DNA of 36,323 bases from Novosphingobium aquimarinum (GCF_009746585.1 NZ_WRPO01000031.1:1-36323); one strand, 5' to 3'. Shown: positions 16,786-25,316, counted from the first letter of the stretch. The notes: generated from the sequence alone by a model not told the origin. Numbers and translations: made by a program.

Positions 16786-16814
16786 TTCGTTCGAGCTGAT
16801 CGTCATCGAACGAA
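16786..16814. promoter_or_regulatory. Perfect 9-bp inverted repeat upstream of the CadC-like gene
   Basis: TTCGTTCGA (16786-16794) and TCGAACGAA (16806-16814), 11-base spacer, 15 bp before the regulator start and about 150 bp before the serine hydrolase start. Candidate operator for the winged-helix regulator. Confidence 0.55.
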
Positions 16815-16967
16815 CCCGTAGGGTCTCATACTCGCCGGAGGGAGTTTAGACCGCTCAACCCATCCCTGTCGACAAATGTCAGGGCCAGTCACAAGTTGTC
16901 ATTTGGTCGCTGCCGATCGCTTTGCTTAGGTCGATGACGCCTCGCATCGCTTGATAGGAATTGCCCC

Positions 16968-18458
16968 GTGACCGACCAGCATATCGCCTGCACGACCGAT
17001 CGCCGAGGGATTCTTCGCCTCGCTCTGGCGGGTATCGCTACCTCGGCCTTTACGCTTCCGACGGCGAGTGACGCTGCGACGCCTGGGAGCAAGATGGATG
17101 CGCTACTCGACGCCACGGCCTCGGCCTATGGAACGGTCGGTTATTCGGTCGCGGTGCTGCGGCGCGGCGCGCTTGTCTATTCACGTCATGCTGGACTGGC
17201 CGATCGCGAGGCGCGAACGCCGATCAGCGAGGCCTCGATCTACCCCTTGTTCTCCATTTCCAAACTGTTCCTGATCGTGGAGCTTCTAAAGGCGGCGGAA
17301 CACGGCCAGCTTGACTTCACGATGACGATTGGGGAAATTCGTCCCGATCTCCCGGACGCATGGGCTCGGATCACGTTCGAGCAAGCACTCGCGCATGTGT
17401 CGGGCTTACCCGACTACATACCCGATTTTGTCGCCCCCACCGAAGATCTGGCATTTGCCGAAATCGCCAATCTGCCGCTGCGCTTCGCCGCAGGCACACG
17501 AAACGACTATGTCCAGACCAACATGCTACTCGCACGCGAGGCGGTGGAGCGGGCGACCGGTCGCAAAGTTCAAGTCCTCGCTTCGAGCCAGTTTCGAGCT
17601 GCAGGCATGGCACAATCGGGTTACCATACCGGCTATCCGGGGGGTACGGTGACGCTTCCCAATCTGGTGACGAGCTACCGCCCGCTGCCAAAGCGGGATG
17701 GTCCGCCGCCCCGTTACACGATCCCCTCCTGGCCCGAATATACATACGGTTCCACAGGGGTTTTCACGACTCTCAGCGACATGATCCGTTGGAGCCAGGC
17801 GCTGCACCGGGGCGACCTCGTACCCCTCGATCGGCTGCGGGCTTCATGGGCACCGTTCGAGACCAATAACGGCACGTCCGCATGGCACACCCACGGATGG
17901 GAATATTTCGAGCATGACGGTGTCACGATCGTTGGCCACGGCGGCGACGTCCGCCTGGTCTGGCGGCACTTCTTCCGAACCCATAATCCGACCGACTGCG
18001 CCACGGTCATGTATCTCGACAATGGCGGACGCACCACGTTCGACCGGCACCGGCTCGTAACGCTGCTTGCAGATCATGTCATGCCGGGGGCGGCGCGACC
18101 CTCTGAGGCGCAGGAGGAGACGCTGTTCCGCGGGCTGGCGTCGGATCATTGGGTCGAGGCCGTGCGCGAGGTTCGAGCGGCGGTGCCGCTCCAAGCCATG
18201 CAGGCAATCGTCAACCGTGTCGGCTACGACGCATTGAACATTCTCGACGCCCAGGCGGCGCTAACGCCTTTTGCATGGAACGTGACCGAGTTTCCCCATT
18301 CCGCCAACGCGCACGACAGTCTCGGCGATGCCTACCGCGCGGCGGGCCTGACGACTGCAGCCCGTAAAAGCTATGGGCAGGCTCTCTCGCTTGACCCGAA
18401 CATCGCGGGCACGAGAGCCAAGCTCGACGAACTCGTCGCCTCCACTTCCGCAAACTGA
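16968..18458 (+). CDS. Exported serine hydrolase, beta-lactamase/class C fold, with TPR-like tail
   Basis: 496 residues from GTG 16968, with AGGA 8 bases upstream. The N-terminus DRRGILRLALAGIATSAFTLP ending ASDAA looks like a twin-arginine or Sec signal. The nucleophile motif is FSISK (Ser-x-x-Lys) at about residue 97; the second motif is probably YVQTN at about 183 (Tyr-x-Asn-like) and HGGDVRL fits the third. The last 90 residues (NAHDSLGDAYRAAGLTTAARKSYGQALSLDPN) form a TPR-like repeat. The family includes esterases, D-aminopeptidases and penicillin-binding-like enzymes; the substrate is not predictable. A secreted protein gene follows 34 bp downstream. Confidence 0.82.
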   Translation: MTDQHIACTTDRRGILRLALAGIATSAFTLPTASDAATPGSKMDALLDATASAYGTVGYSVAVLRRGALVYSRHAGLADREARTPISEASIYPLFSISKLFLIVELLKAAEHGQLDFTMTIGEIRPDLPDAWARITFEQALAHVSGLPDYIPDFVAPTEDLAFAEIANLPLRFAAGTRNDYVQTNMLLAREAVERATGRKVQVLASSQFRAAGMAQSGYHTGYPGGTVTLPNLVTSYRPLPKRDGPPPRYTIPSWPEYTYGSTGVFTTLSDMIRWSQALHRGDLVPLDRLRASWAPFETNNGTSAWHTHGWEYFEHDGVTIVGHGGDVRLVWRHFFRTHNPTDCATVMYLDNGGRTTFDRHRLVTLLADHVMPGAARPSEAQEETLFRGLASDHWVEAVREVRAAVPLQAMQAIVNRVGYDALNILDAQAALTPFAWNVTEFPHSANAHDSLGDAYRAAGLTTAARKSYGQALSLDPNIAGTRAKLDELVASTSAN

Positions 18459-18492
18459 TTATCCCCTCAATCCCGGAAAGAGGATGGTTTCG

Positions 18493-19263
18493 ATGAATAT
18501 TCGATCGTGTTTCCGCACAGGCGTTCTGTTGACGCTGCTCGGACTTGCCTCTGCCGCTCAGGCGGAGCCGACGACGATCGAGGTGCGCGTCGTCGCGCGC
18601 GGGGCAAAGTTCCTGGGTGGATATCGGACGCCGGTCCGCGTGACGATGACCGATGCCGACACCGGAAACGTCCTCGCACGGAGCTTCACCTCGGGCACGA
18701 CCGGGGACACGCAGCGGATCCTCAGCAAGGGCAAGGACAATGGCGGCGTGATGTCGACGCCCGATTCTGCCGTATTCCGCACGACACTCGACTTGGATCG
18801 CGCGCGGCGTGTCACGGTGACCGCCACCGGTCCGCTCAGCCAGCCGCAGGCCGAAACGACTGTAACCAGTACGCAGTGGATCCTGCCCGGCCACGATCTG
18901 ACAGCGGGTGACGGGTGGCTGCTCGAAATGCCCGGACTGATCGTCGATGTCGCGAGCCCGCTCGCCTATCACGCGTTCAAGGTCGGCGACATCGTCCCGC
19001 TCCGTGCTGGCGTCACGATGATGTGCGGGTGCGGTATATCGGAGACCGGGCCCTGGCGCGTGAGCGATACCGACGTCGAGGCGTACGTGTCCGTGAACGG
19101 TGGTCCCGTCGAGCGTCGCAAGCTGACATTCGATCCAAAGTCGGCGACGTTCGGGACCGCAATCAAGGCAGCTAAGCCAGGGCTATATGAAGTCGAACTC
19201 AGGGCCTGGATGGCACCGAACAACAACGCTGGCGTGTCGCATGTCTCCTATTTTGTCCATTGA
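18493..19263 (+). CDS. Secreted protein of unknown function with MMCGCG motif
   Basis: 256 residues from ATG 18493 (AGAGG about 7 bases upstream; ATG 18484 is too close to it). The N-terminus MNIRSCFRTGVLLTLLGLASAAQA is a clear signal peptide. The mature part is beta-rich, with RTPVRVTMTDADTGNVLAR, and in the C-terminal half VTMMCGCGISETGPWRVSDTDVEAYVSVNGG. The two Cys in MCGC may bind metal or form a disulfide. I do not recognise the family. The final part (GLYEVELRAWMAPNN) suggests an immunoglobulin-like domain. It probably shares a transcript with the serine hydrolase upstream. Role unknown. Confidence 0.7.
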   Translation: MNIRSCFRTGVLLTLLGLASAAQAEPTTIEVRVVARGAKFLGGYRTPVRVTMTDADTGNVLARSFTSGTTGDTQRILSKGKDNGGVMSTPDSAVFRTTLDLDRARRVTVTATGPLSQPQAETTVTSTQWILPGHDLTAGDGWLLEMPGLIVDVASPLAYHAFKVGDIVPLRAGVTMMCGCGISETGPWRVSDTDVEAYVSVNGGPVERRKLTFDPKSATFGTAIKAAKPGLYEVELRAWMAPNNNAGVSHVSYFVH

Positions 19264-19729
19264 GAGCGGCGTAATGACTATCGCCTCTGCAAATGCGCAT
19301 GCGAAAGAAAAACGGCGTTGGCTTGGGCACGAAGCAGCCAGTGTGGTCCCTCCAAACGAACGACCGCTTTCGGGATTACGCAATCAGCTTCGGAATAACC
19401 GACTTTGGCGTATTGCTGCCAGATGGCTTGGGGCTGCTCGAACGGCTGGTTTTGGCGGAACCTGCCGTTCAAAACCTAATCGGCTAAAGGCGCCTTTTGG
19501 TCGCGAGCAGTCACAACGCGGAAGGCGGGCGCCGTGGCCGGACCCGCCGAAACAGCCGCCATTCCTGGTCTCGAACTCTTTCATCGATAGCAGCCATTCG
19601 TTCAGCAGTTTGCCGACAACAGCAACTGGCCGTTTGCTGACTGTCCGCTTTCGGGTGAGAATAAGCGAAAAGTTGCCGTTTGAGCTTCGTCTTCGGATCG
19701 GTGGGCGACACCAAAGGGATTTTTAGCGC
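19264..19729. other. Gene-free stretch
   Basis: Short frames on both strands show no family features. The CTGTCCGCTTTCGGG segment near 19637 resembles that near 15865 and is probably decayed repeat material. Nothing else is evident before the promoter at 19730. Confidence 0.4.
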
Positions 19730-19755
19730 GTAACCTTCGGCGGCCTGACGGCGAA
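19730..19755 (+). promoter_or_regulatory. SigF-type promoter, DUF417 gene
   Basis: GTAACC (19730-19735), exactly 16 bases, CGAA (19752-19755). The ATG follows 23 bp after the -10 element, a short leader. Identical motif and spacing occur at 23451-23476 (minus) and 23670-23695 (plus). Confidence 0.72.
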
Positions 19756-19778
19756 CTATGCCAATCAGGAGAATGTTG

Positions 19779-20252
19779 ATGACAGAACGAAACACCCTCA
19801 CCCACCCGGTCGTGATAGGCGCCTTGCGCTGGTCTATGGTGATCATTTTTGCCTTTTTCGGCACTGCGAAATTCGCGGCTTACGAGGCGCAGGGCGTTGC
19901 AGGGATCGCGGGCAAGCACCCGCTATTCGCATGGATGTATCCGATCTGGGGCGACGCAGGTGCCAGCGCCATCATCGGCTGCATCGAACTGCTGACGGGG
20001 GCACTGATCGCAGCCGGCGCCTTCCATTCCCGGGCAGGGCTGGTCGGCGGCGCGATGGGGGTCTTCACCTTTTGCGTGACGCTGAGCTTCGCGCCGGGCG
20101 CGCCCGCGTTTTGGCAGGAAGGGTATGGCATCCCGTTCCTGGGATCGACGGGGCAGTTCCTGCTCAAGGATGCGGGACTGCTGGCCGCCTGCCTAGCCAT
20201 TGCGGTCGATGGCCATGACCGCTCCATCGCGCGCAGGCCGCGGGCACGGTAG
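19779..20252 (+). CDS. DUF417 (YkgB/RclC-like) inner-membrane protein
   Basis: 157 residues from ATG 19779, with AGGAG 7 bases upstream; ATG 19773 is too close to it. Four hydrophobic segments: LRWSMVIIFAFFGTAKFAAYEA, ASAIIGCIELLTGALIAAGAF, RAGLVGGAMGVFTFCVTLSF, and FLLKDAGLLAACLAIAV. HPLFAWMYPIWG and GIPFLGSTGQFLLKD are typical of DUF417. The E. coli member RclC belongs to the reactive-chlorine response. Directly behind a SigF-type promoter, so it is likely induced by oxidant or metal stress through the sigma factor at 25522. Confidence 0.85.
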   Translation: MTERNTLTHPVVIGALRWSMVIIFAFFGTAKFAAYEAQGVAGIAGKHPLFAWMYPIWGDAGASAIIGCIELLTGALIAAGAFHSRAGLVGGAMGVFTFCVTLSFAPGAPAFWQEGYGIPFLGSTGQFLLKDAGLLAACLAIAVDGHDRSIARRPRAR

Positions 20253-20329
20253 ATCTCGCTTCCACCGAGCCGCCGCCATCTCCTGGCTCGTGAGATGGCG
20301 GCGGACCGGCTTTTCTAACTCGGTTGCAC

Positions 20330-20804
20330 CACCGGCTGCGGGCTGCGCGAAGTGCCGAAGAACCCCTTGCGATGGCCGCGTCGAGCGCGAACAGTCCGCC
20401 ACCACGCGAAATGAGGATCGCCGCCAGCGCAGTCCACAGCAGGTGTACGCTCCACCAGGCGTCGGAAAACACGAATATCTGAATGAGCATGGTCTGCCCA
20501 GCAGGCCCAGCGTTGCGAACCGCGTACTGAGCCCTACGATTAGCAGGATCGGCAGGAAGTGTCGGCTTAAGTCGAGAGCACGGCCGCGATCTCGGGCGGC
20601 AGAGGGACGCCCATATTCGTATTCGAACAGGTACCGGTTCGCATCGCTGATCCCGACAAACGATCCGTCGGCGACCTTGGATCTTCCAAAGCGTCAGAAG
20701 ATACGGGCCAGAGCCGTTCGCGTGGCCAGCAGGGCGATCCTTTCCGCGACACGCCCGGAAAGGATCGCCACGGTGTTTTCGTAAACCGGAACTATCCGCC
20801 GCAT
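20330..20804 (-). pseudogene. Broken DoxX-family membrane protein gene
   Basis: From ATG 20804 the minus strand reads RIVPVYENTVAILSG and LLATRTALARIF, then TGA at 20694-20696 where a Trp is expected, then RFGRSKVADGSFVGISDANRYLFEYEYG. Frame changes follow: VPLPPEIAAVLST is in one frame, HFLPILLIVGLSTRFATLGLLG and MLIQIFVFSDAWWSVHLLWT in another. Together these give a recognisable DoxX/SURF4-type protein with a nonsense mutation and at least two frameshifts. DoxX genes often accompany SigF/NrsF and DUF2282 genes, which fits the location. Confidence 0.75.
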
Positions 20805-20991
20805 GGTTTCACTGCCTCCGCGCCGGAAGGGACGGCCACCTGTGCGGTGCGTGTTGTGGGCGGATCTGCGAATGTCATAATGACCTCTCTTCGTTGCGCC
20901 GCCATTGCGTGGCGAATTCATTCGTCGCAGAAAACCGGATCGTTGCAGGCGCGCGTTGCTAAAGTACCGGAAGAGCCCGAACGTGGGTGCG

Positions 20992-21723
20992 TCAAAGCTT
21001 GCGCGCGGCGATCAGCGGGCCGCCGTCGCCTTTCTGCAGAAGTACCGCCGAACGATAGCTGGCATCTTTGATGGCGGGCAGCTCGACCTGTCGGCGCGCG
21101 CCGTTCCATTCGCCGAGATCGTAGAGTCCGCGCACGATGTTGCGATGCGGCAGCGTGCGGCCGGTGTTTTCGCCTGCCGAAATCGGCACCTCGATCGAGC
21201 GTGGATCATAGACCACATAGAGGATGCTGGCCGGTTGGGTCGCCCGGCCTGCACCGACAACGAGGATGTTTCCGTTTCGGCTGATTTGCGGTCCCGGGGG
21301 CAGCGTCCCTGCCTTGGCAATTACGGCAGCGAGCTGGCTTTCCCGGCTTCCCACGAGCCCGTATCGCCCGTTTACCATCACCTGCGGCGTAGCGACGTCG
21401 AAACCGTTGACCCGACGCGCATAATTGCGCTGCCGCCGGGTGAATTCCGCTTTGGCGAAAGTGTCCTTCCAGCCGAGCTGGTCCCAGTAGGTCACGGCGA
21501 AACTCAGCGCGAGGATATCGGAGCGCCCGGCAATCGCGTTCACATTTCTGTTCGCTGGCGGGCATGAGGAACACCCCTGGCTCTGGAAAAGTTCAACCAC
21601 CGCCAGGCCGCCCCTCGGCTTGGCCGCGCGCGTCTTCGACGCCGCATTGTCCGCCGTCTCGACGGAGGACCCGCAGGACATCATACCCAGCGTCGCAAGT
21701 AGAGCCACAATCGCATTTCGCAT
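20992..21723 (-). CDS. DUF1223 thioredoxin-fold lipoprotein
   Basis: 243 residues from ATG 21723, which lies two bases after the stop of the upstream molybdoenzyme gene. The N-terminus MRNAIVALLATLGMMSC looks like a lipoprotein signal with Cys17. The core AVVELFQSQGCSSCPPANRN holds a CxxC pair (C51, C54) and is the DUF1223 signature, a thioredoxin-like fold. LALSFAVTYWDQLGWKDTF and TPQVMVNGRYGLVGS also fit. Probably a periplasmic redox protein, perhaps a reducing partner in the same operon as the MsrP-like enzyme and cytochrome b. The exact activity of the family is not known to me. Confidence 0.85.
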   Translation of the reverse strand: MRNAIVALLATLGMMSCGSSVETADNAASKTRAAKPRGGLAVVELFQSQGCSSCPPANRNVNAIAGRSDILALSFAVTYWDQLGWKDTFAKAEFTRRQRNYARRVNGFDVATPQVMVNGRYGLVGSRESQLAAVIAKAGTLPPGPQISRNGNILVVGAGRATQPASILYVVYDPRSIEVPISAGENTGRTLPHRNIVRGLYDLGEWNGARRQVELPAIKDASYRSAVLLQKGDGGPLIAARKL

Positions 21724-21725
21724 TT

Positions 21726-22493
21726 TCAAATCCCCGCGTACCATTCGTATCCGGCGCTATCTTCCCAGTAGCCGCCTCGGCCGCCGTGCAGATTGTCGAT
21801 CCGGTCGCGTGCTTCGAGCCGCATTACGAACTTGGCCTGCTTGTATCCGAGTTGCCGTTCCACGCGCAGCCGGGCCGGGGCACCGTGTGCGGTGGGCAGG
21901 GGCTGGTCGTTCATGCGCAGAGCGAGGATGGTCTGCGGGTGAAAGGCTTCGATCAGGTCGATGGATTCGTAATAGGGTCTGGAGGCGAAACTGTCGGCAC
22001 AGTGGAACACGATATACCGCGCCCGGCTGGACAGTCCGGCCTGCCGCAGGATGGTCGACAGCTGCGGACCTGACCATTTGCCGATTGCGCTCCAGCCCTC
22101 GACACAGTCGTGCCGGGTGATCTGCGACCGCGCGGGCAGAGCCTGCAATTGGGCCAACGTGATACGCAGAGGGTTGCCGACCAGCCCGTCGACCTGGAGC
22201 GCCCAGTTTGCAAAACCATCGGCCAGATGCGCCTGATAGGACGCCGATTCCGGCATCACGTTGCCGTTGCTGCGAAAGACAGGCGACATCTGGCTCGGCG
22301 CGTATTCGGCGGCGAGTGCGTTCCTGTCGGTTACCAGGCGCTGGGCCGTGTGATGCAACGTTTCACCGAGTCTGAGCGTCTCGCGAAAGGTCTCGTTGTC
22401 GTTTAACACATCGCAGCCCGACAGGGCCGCCCCGCCAACGGCGGTGGCAAACCCGCCGATGAACCTGCGCCGCGGAATGACAAGATCGGTCAT
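21726..22493 (-). CDS. MsrP/YedY-like molybdopterin oxidoreductase (Tat lipoprotein)
   Basis: 255 residues from ATG 22493, overlapping the upstream cytochrome gene by 4 bp. The N-terminus VIPRRRFIGGFATAVGGAALSGC combines a twin-arginine motif and a lipobox ending at Cys27. The sulfite-oxidase fold signature QITRHDCVEGWSAIGKWSG holds Cys130, the expected molybdenum ligand; later YYESIDLIEAFHPQTILALRMND and GAPARLRVERQLGYKQAKFV fit the family. MsrP repairs oxidised methionines in the periplasm, with a heme b membrane partner. Here a cytochrome b gene is directly upstream, so the pair may act as an MsrPQ-like system. The substrate is inferred. Confidence 0.85.
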   Translation of the reverse strand: MTDLVIPRRRFIGGFATAVGGAALSGCDVLNDNETFRETLRLGETLHHTAQRLVTDRNALAAEYAPSQMSPVFRSNGNVMPESASYQAHLADGFANWALQVDGLVGNPLRITLAQLQALPARSQITRHDCVEGWSAIGKWSGPQLSTILRQAGLSSRARYIVFHCADSFASRPYYESIDLIEAFHPQTILALRMNDQPLPTAHGAPARLRVERQLGYKQAKFVMRLEARDRIDNLHGGRGGYWEDSAGYEWYAGI

Positions 22494-23377
22494 GGTGCGT
22501 CGCTCTCCTGCGCGCGATCTTCCGGCAGGCGGTACCAGCCTGTCACGATCGAGCGGATTTCCCGGATCGGTCCAGCGGCGAATACCATTGCGATATGCAC
22601 GATGAAAAATGCCACCAAACCGCCGGCACAGATGAAATGTATCGAACGCGCCGACTGGCGCCCCCCGAACAGATCGAGCAGCCATCGCAACCCGGCGTTG
22701 AGATTGGGCGACATGGTGAGGCCGGTGGCGATCATCAGCGGCAGCAGCACGAAAATCACCGTGACGTAGCTGAGTTTCTGAAGAACGTTGTAGTCCAGTG
22801 CCGCCGCCCCTGTCGGGAAACGCAGGCGCGCGTGGTCCTTCAGGTCGTGCCAGATATGGCGCGGTGACCATTGCTCGCGGCGCACGTGCAGGTCGCGCCC
22901 AACATGTCCGTTGACCAGCGACCAGAGCATGTAGAGCGCCAGTGAAAGCGCCAGTATCCAGGCGAAAGCGAGATGCCATAGACGTCCGTCGGCGAGGCTG
23001 TAGTGCGACGGGATGGTCGCCCAGTGCGGAAAGGCACGCGACCTTGTTACGCCAAAGGCACGCGACCTTGTTACGCCATTTGCATCTCGCCAGCGCCCCA
23101 GCACGCCTGTCGTTGGGACTTCCACCTTGCCGACGCGCAGAAAGCCCTGGTCGCCACGCGATCCGATTTCAAGCCACGCCGGATCGGGATTTGCACCGTA
23201 CTCGCCCCAATAGAGGCGTGGATGCGCATTGAAGATCATCAAGCCGCTCATCAGCAGGACCAGCAGCGCGACAGCATTGGTCCAGTGCCAGATCCGCGTC
23301 GACAGCCGGTGTCTGCGGACAAGGTCCCCGCCTTTAGGCGACCGTACATCGTCCTCCCATCGGACAGAACCGGTCAT
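22490..23377 (-). CDS. Cytochrome b561-like membrane protein with an 8-residue tandem duplication
   Basis: 295 residues, first gene of the operon. RLSTRIWHWTNAVALLVLLMSGL with His31 starts the first membrane helix; further helices at LWHLAFAWILALSLALYMLW, LSYVTVIFVLLPLMIATGL and IHFICAGGLVAFFIVHIAMV, with His in suitable heme-ligand positions. The family passes electrons from the quinone pool or similar donors to periplasmic enzymes, here probably the MsrP-like protein encoded next. Residues 101-108 and 109-116 are the same octapeptide GVTRSRAF, from a 24-bp DNA duplication in a soluble loop. GAGG lies 5 bases before ATG 23377, behind a SigF-type promoter. Confidence 0.85.
   Translation of the reverse strand: MTGSVRWEDDVRSPKGGDLVRRHRLSTRIWHWTNAVALLVLLMSGLMIFNAHPRLYWGEYGANPDPAWLEIGSRGDQGFLRVGKVEVPTTGVLGRWRDANGVTRSRAFGVTRSRAFPHWATIPSHYSLADGRLWHLAFAWILALSLALYMLWSLVNGHVGRDLHVRREQWSPRHIWHDLKDHARLRFPTGAAALDYNVLQKLSYVTVIFVLLPLMIATGLTMSPNLNAGLRWLLDLFGGRQSARSIHFICAGGLVAFFIVHIAMVFAAGPIREIRSIVTGWYRLPEDRAQESDAP
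23030..23077. repeat. 24-bp tandem duplication inside the cytochrome b gene
   Basis: Two identical adjacent 24-bp units (23030-23053 and 23054-23077) beginning AAAGGCACGCG. The length is a multiple of three, so the reading frame survives. It is probably recent, since the copies are identical. Confidence 0.85.
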
Positions 23378-23450
23378 GACTGCCTCGCGGATGCGAGTGC
23401 CAGATGGATGTTTAGCGAGCCAGAGGAAAAGTATCTCATCACAGATACTT

Positions 23451-23476
23451 TTCGGTGGTGGGGCTCTTGCGGTTAC
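23451..23476 (-). promoter_or_regulatory. SigF-type promoter, cytochrome b/MsrP/DUF1223 operon
   Basis: On the minus strand GTAACC (23476-23471), 16 bases, CGAA (23454-23451). It lies 74 bp upstream of the cytochrome b start. Exact match in sequence and spacing to the two other sites of the island. Confidence 0.72.
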
Positions 23477-23669
23477 ACTGCGCCGGAAAATTTCTGTGTT
23501 TGGGTGATGCGTGTAATTTCCGGGAGCCTTCTTCAGCCCAACTGTAGTCGTAATCGCGCTAACCCAGATAACCCTCTACCTGCTTGGCTGCCGGGTTTCT
23601 TTCGGTCGGCCCACGAGACGAATCCGATGCCGTCGATATCTGAATACCGAAATAAATCGGATAGGTCCT

Positions 23670-23695
23670 GTAACCGAATGGCTTGTTGAGACGAA
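23670..23695 (+). promoter_or_regulatory. SigF-type promoter facing the aspartyl protease gene
   Basis: GTAACC (23670-23675), 16 bases, CGAA (23692-23695). The next gene start in this direction is GTG 23932, leaving a leader of about 230 nt that contains a strong hairpin. The rest of 23378-23931 holds no recognisable gene. Confidence 0.65.
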
Positions 23696-23716
23696 CAAGG
23701 TTCGAAAACAATCTTC

Positions 23717-23750
23717 GGCATCACTGACCGCGCGCGCGGTCGGTGATGCC
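23717..23750. other. Strong GC-rich hairpin in the leader of the protease gene
   Basis: 16-bp arms, GGCATCACTGACCGCG and CGCGGTCGGTGATGCC, with one mismatch (a G-T pair in RNA) around the central CG. It begins about 21 bp after the -10 element of the promoter at 23670, so it would be near the 5' end of the transcript. No T-run follows. It could stabilise the transcript, act as attenuator or define a small RNA. Confidence 0.55.
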
Positions 23751-23931
23751 GTTATGTGAGGGATCGCGTCGTAAAGCCGAGCCAAAAGCTGCGATCGAGC
23801 CCGGTGAGAATTTGCCGGCGCGGGCCCCAGTCTTCAGCAGGAGTTTTGGTCGGCCGAGGCGCCATTCGCCCGTTGACCCGGTCCGCCCCGCTTGGACTGG
23901 CGCGATCTATAGAACTATCAAGGAAGTATAT

Positions 23932-24990
23932 GTGATTTCTGTAACTTGCCTACCCCCCGCTCGATCAGGGGCCATCGTTCGCCGATCCTCGCCCTACTTC
24001 GCTGCGCTTGGCCTGATGGCGTCCATTCCGGGATGTGCGACAATCGAGGCGACGGACAGGGCTGAGGCGCAAGCCTCCGATAGGATCCGCGCCGCCGCAA
24101 CGCCGACCGATGGGAGCGTGGCAAAGCTCTCTGGCGATGAGAATGCGCCCGTATCGTTCCCGTTCGAACTGCGGGATAATCTCGTGACCATGCCAGTCGT
24201 TGTGAACGGGAAAACGATTACGGGCGTGCTGGATAGTGGAAGCGGAGCGATCCTCGTCGATCGGAGCGTAAGCCGAAAGATCGCTCTCGTCGAACAGGGG
24301 GAAGCAGGCGAGGCCCTGGGCGGCGGCACCGAAGCCAAGGCGCTTTCAAACATCACCATCGGAGATTTCCGTTTCGGGCCAATCCGTCTTGAGGATGTCC
24401 CGGCATACGCAATCGATCTGGGTCACCTGACTTCGTCGGCCGGCTTCCCTATCGATCTGGTTGTAGGCGCACCGGTTCTGGAACAAGGCGCTGTCCGCGT
24501 CGACTATCGAGCACGCGAAATCACTTTTGCTGCCAGTGGCAGTTTGTCTGGTTGCGCGCACCCCATCCCGTTCGAACTCGTTCACAATGTTCCCGTGGTG
24601 AAGATCAAGCTCATGACAACGCAGGAAACCGCACCCGTCGATCTGAAGGTTATGGTCGATCTCGGAAGTCGCGGCGGAGCCTTGAATCTCGGCGGGCCTT
24701 TCCTTCGTACGAGCGCGGGGCAAGCATTCCTTGCCGCAGGAAAATCGGAGAAAGTCGGACATGGCGTAGGCGGGGCCGTCCAGGGTACGGTTGCGCAAGC
24801 TCCCGAGCTGCGCATCGGCGGGCTCGTCTTCGACGATTTGCGCACCCAGCTCACCTCCCAGATTCCTGCTTTCGAAGCCGGTCTGTTCGACGGTACGCTC
24901 GGCGTTCCTCTCTGGAGCGCAGGGACGATTTCGTTTGATTATCCGGCCCGCCAGATTTGCATCGAACCGGGCACTGCAAATCCCTCCTGA
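23932..24990 (+). CDS. Retropepsin-like aspartyl protease, probable lipoprotein
   Basis: 352 residues from GTG 23932, with AGGAAG 7 bases upstream. An in-frame ATG at 23746 lacks any ribosome site. A hydrophobic stretch YFAALGLMASIPGC suggests a lipobox (Cys about 37). The first half of the mature protein holds VVVNGKTITGVLDSGSGAILVD, the aspartyl-protease-type Asp-Ser-Gly motif; VMVDLGSRGGALNLGG resembles a second, degenerate copy (Asp-Leu-Gly), so this may be a two-lobed single-chain enzyme. LDGTLGVPLW-like FDGTLGVPLWSAG is a typical structural motif. Probably a periplasmic protease or sensor. Its link to the SigF-type promoter is positional. Confidence 0.75.
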   Translation: MISVTCLPPARSGAIVRRSSPYFAALGLMASIPGCATIEATDRAEAQASDRIRAAATPTDGSVAKLSGDENAPVSFPFELRDNLVTMPVVVNGKTITGVLDSGSGAILVDRSVSRKIALVEQGEAGEALGGGTEAKALSNITIGDFRFGPIRLEDVPAYAIDLGHLTSSAGFPIDLVVGAPVLEQGAVRVDYRAREITFAASGSLSGCAHPIPFELVHNVPVVKIKLMTTQETAPVDLKVMVDLGSRGGALNLGGPFLRTSAGQAFLAAGKSEKVGHGVGGAVQGTVAQAPELRIGGLVFDDLRTQLTSQIPAFEAGLFDGTLGVPLWSAGTISFDYPARQICIEPGTANPS

Positions 24991-25229
24991 GCTTTGGCTT
25001 CGCATTGGGGATCGACGAGCATATCGCCCGGATGCTGGCGGGACGTCGCTTGTGCTGGTCGGCGGGTTCATGCTGGTGCCAACGCTGCAACTCGCGCTGA
25101 GCACTGCCTGGGCACCGATCTCCGGATGGCGGGCGACAGGCTCGATCGCTTCAATCAGGATCGCTTGCCGGGCAGGGGCTTGTGGGCGCACGGCAGGCGC
25201 GCCGCTGGCCTGCGCAGAAGGCATCCCGG

Positions 25230-25316
25230 GAAAAATGCTACGGTGTTGCCAGGGGTTCGTGCGAAAAGATCGAAACGCCCAAGGGCACGGGTTCAGTCGT
25301 ACCGGTCAAGCGCTGA
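25230..25316 (+). pseudogene. DUF2282 (BufA-like) remnant with internal deletion
   Basis: The frame 25230-25316 reads EKCYGVA, then immediately RGSCEKIETPKGTGSVVPVKR and TGA. EKCYGVA is the start of the DUF2282 mature domain and the tail (GxC-x-I-x-TPKG-x-GS-x-x-P) is its end; the Cys-rich middle (about 30 residues) and a readable signal peptide are missing. DUF2282 proteins are metal-related exported peptides controlled by SigF in relatives, as I recall. Located upstream of the sigma gene. The rest of 24991-25521 shows no other clear coding sequence. Match by eye, so moderate confidence. Confidence 0.6.

Noticed and set aside
23743..23931. N-terminal extension of the aspartyl protease to 23746
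   Set aside because: No ribosome site, non-conserved sequence, and it would start inside the hairpin. GTG 23932 has a proper site.
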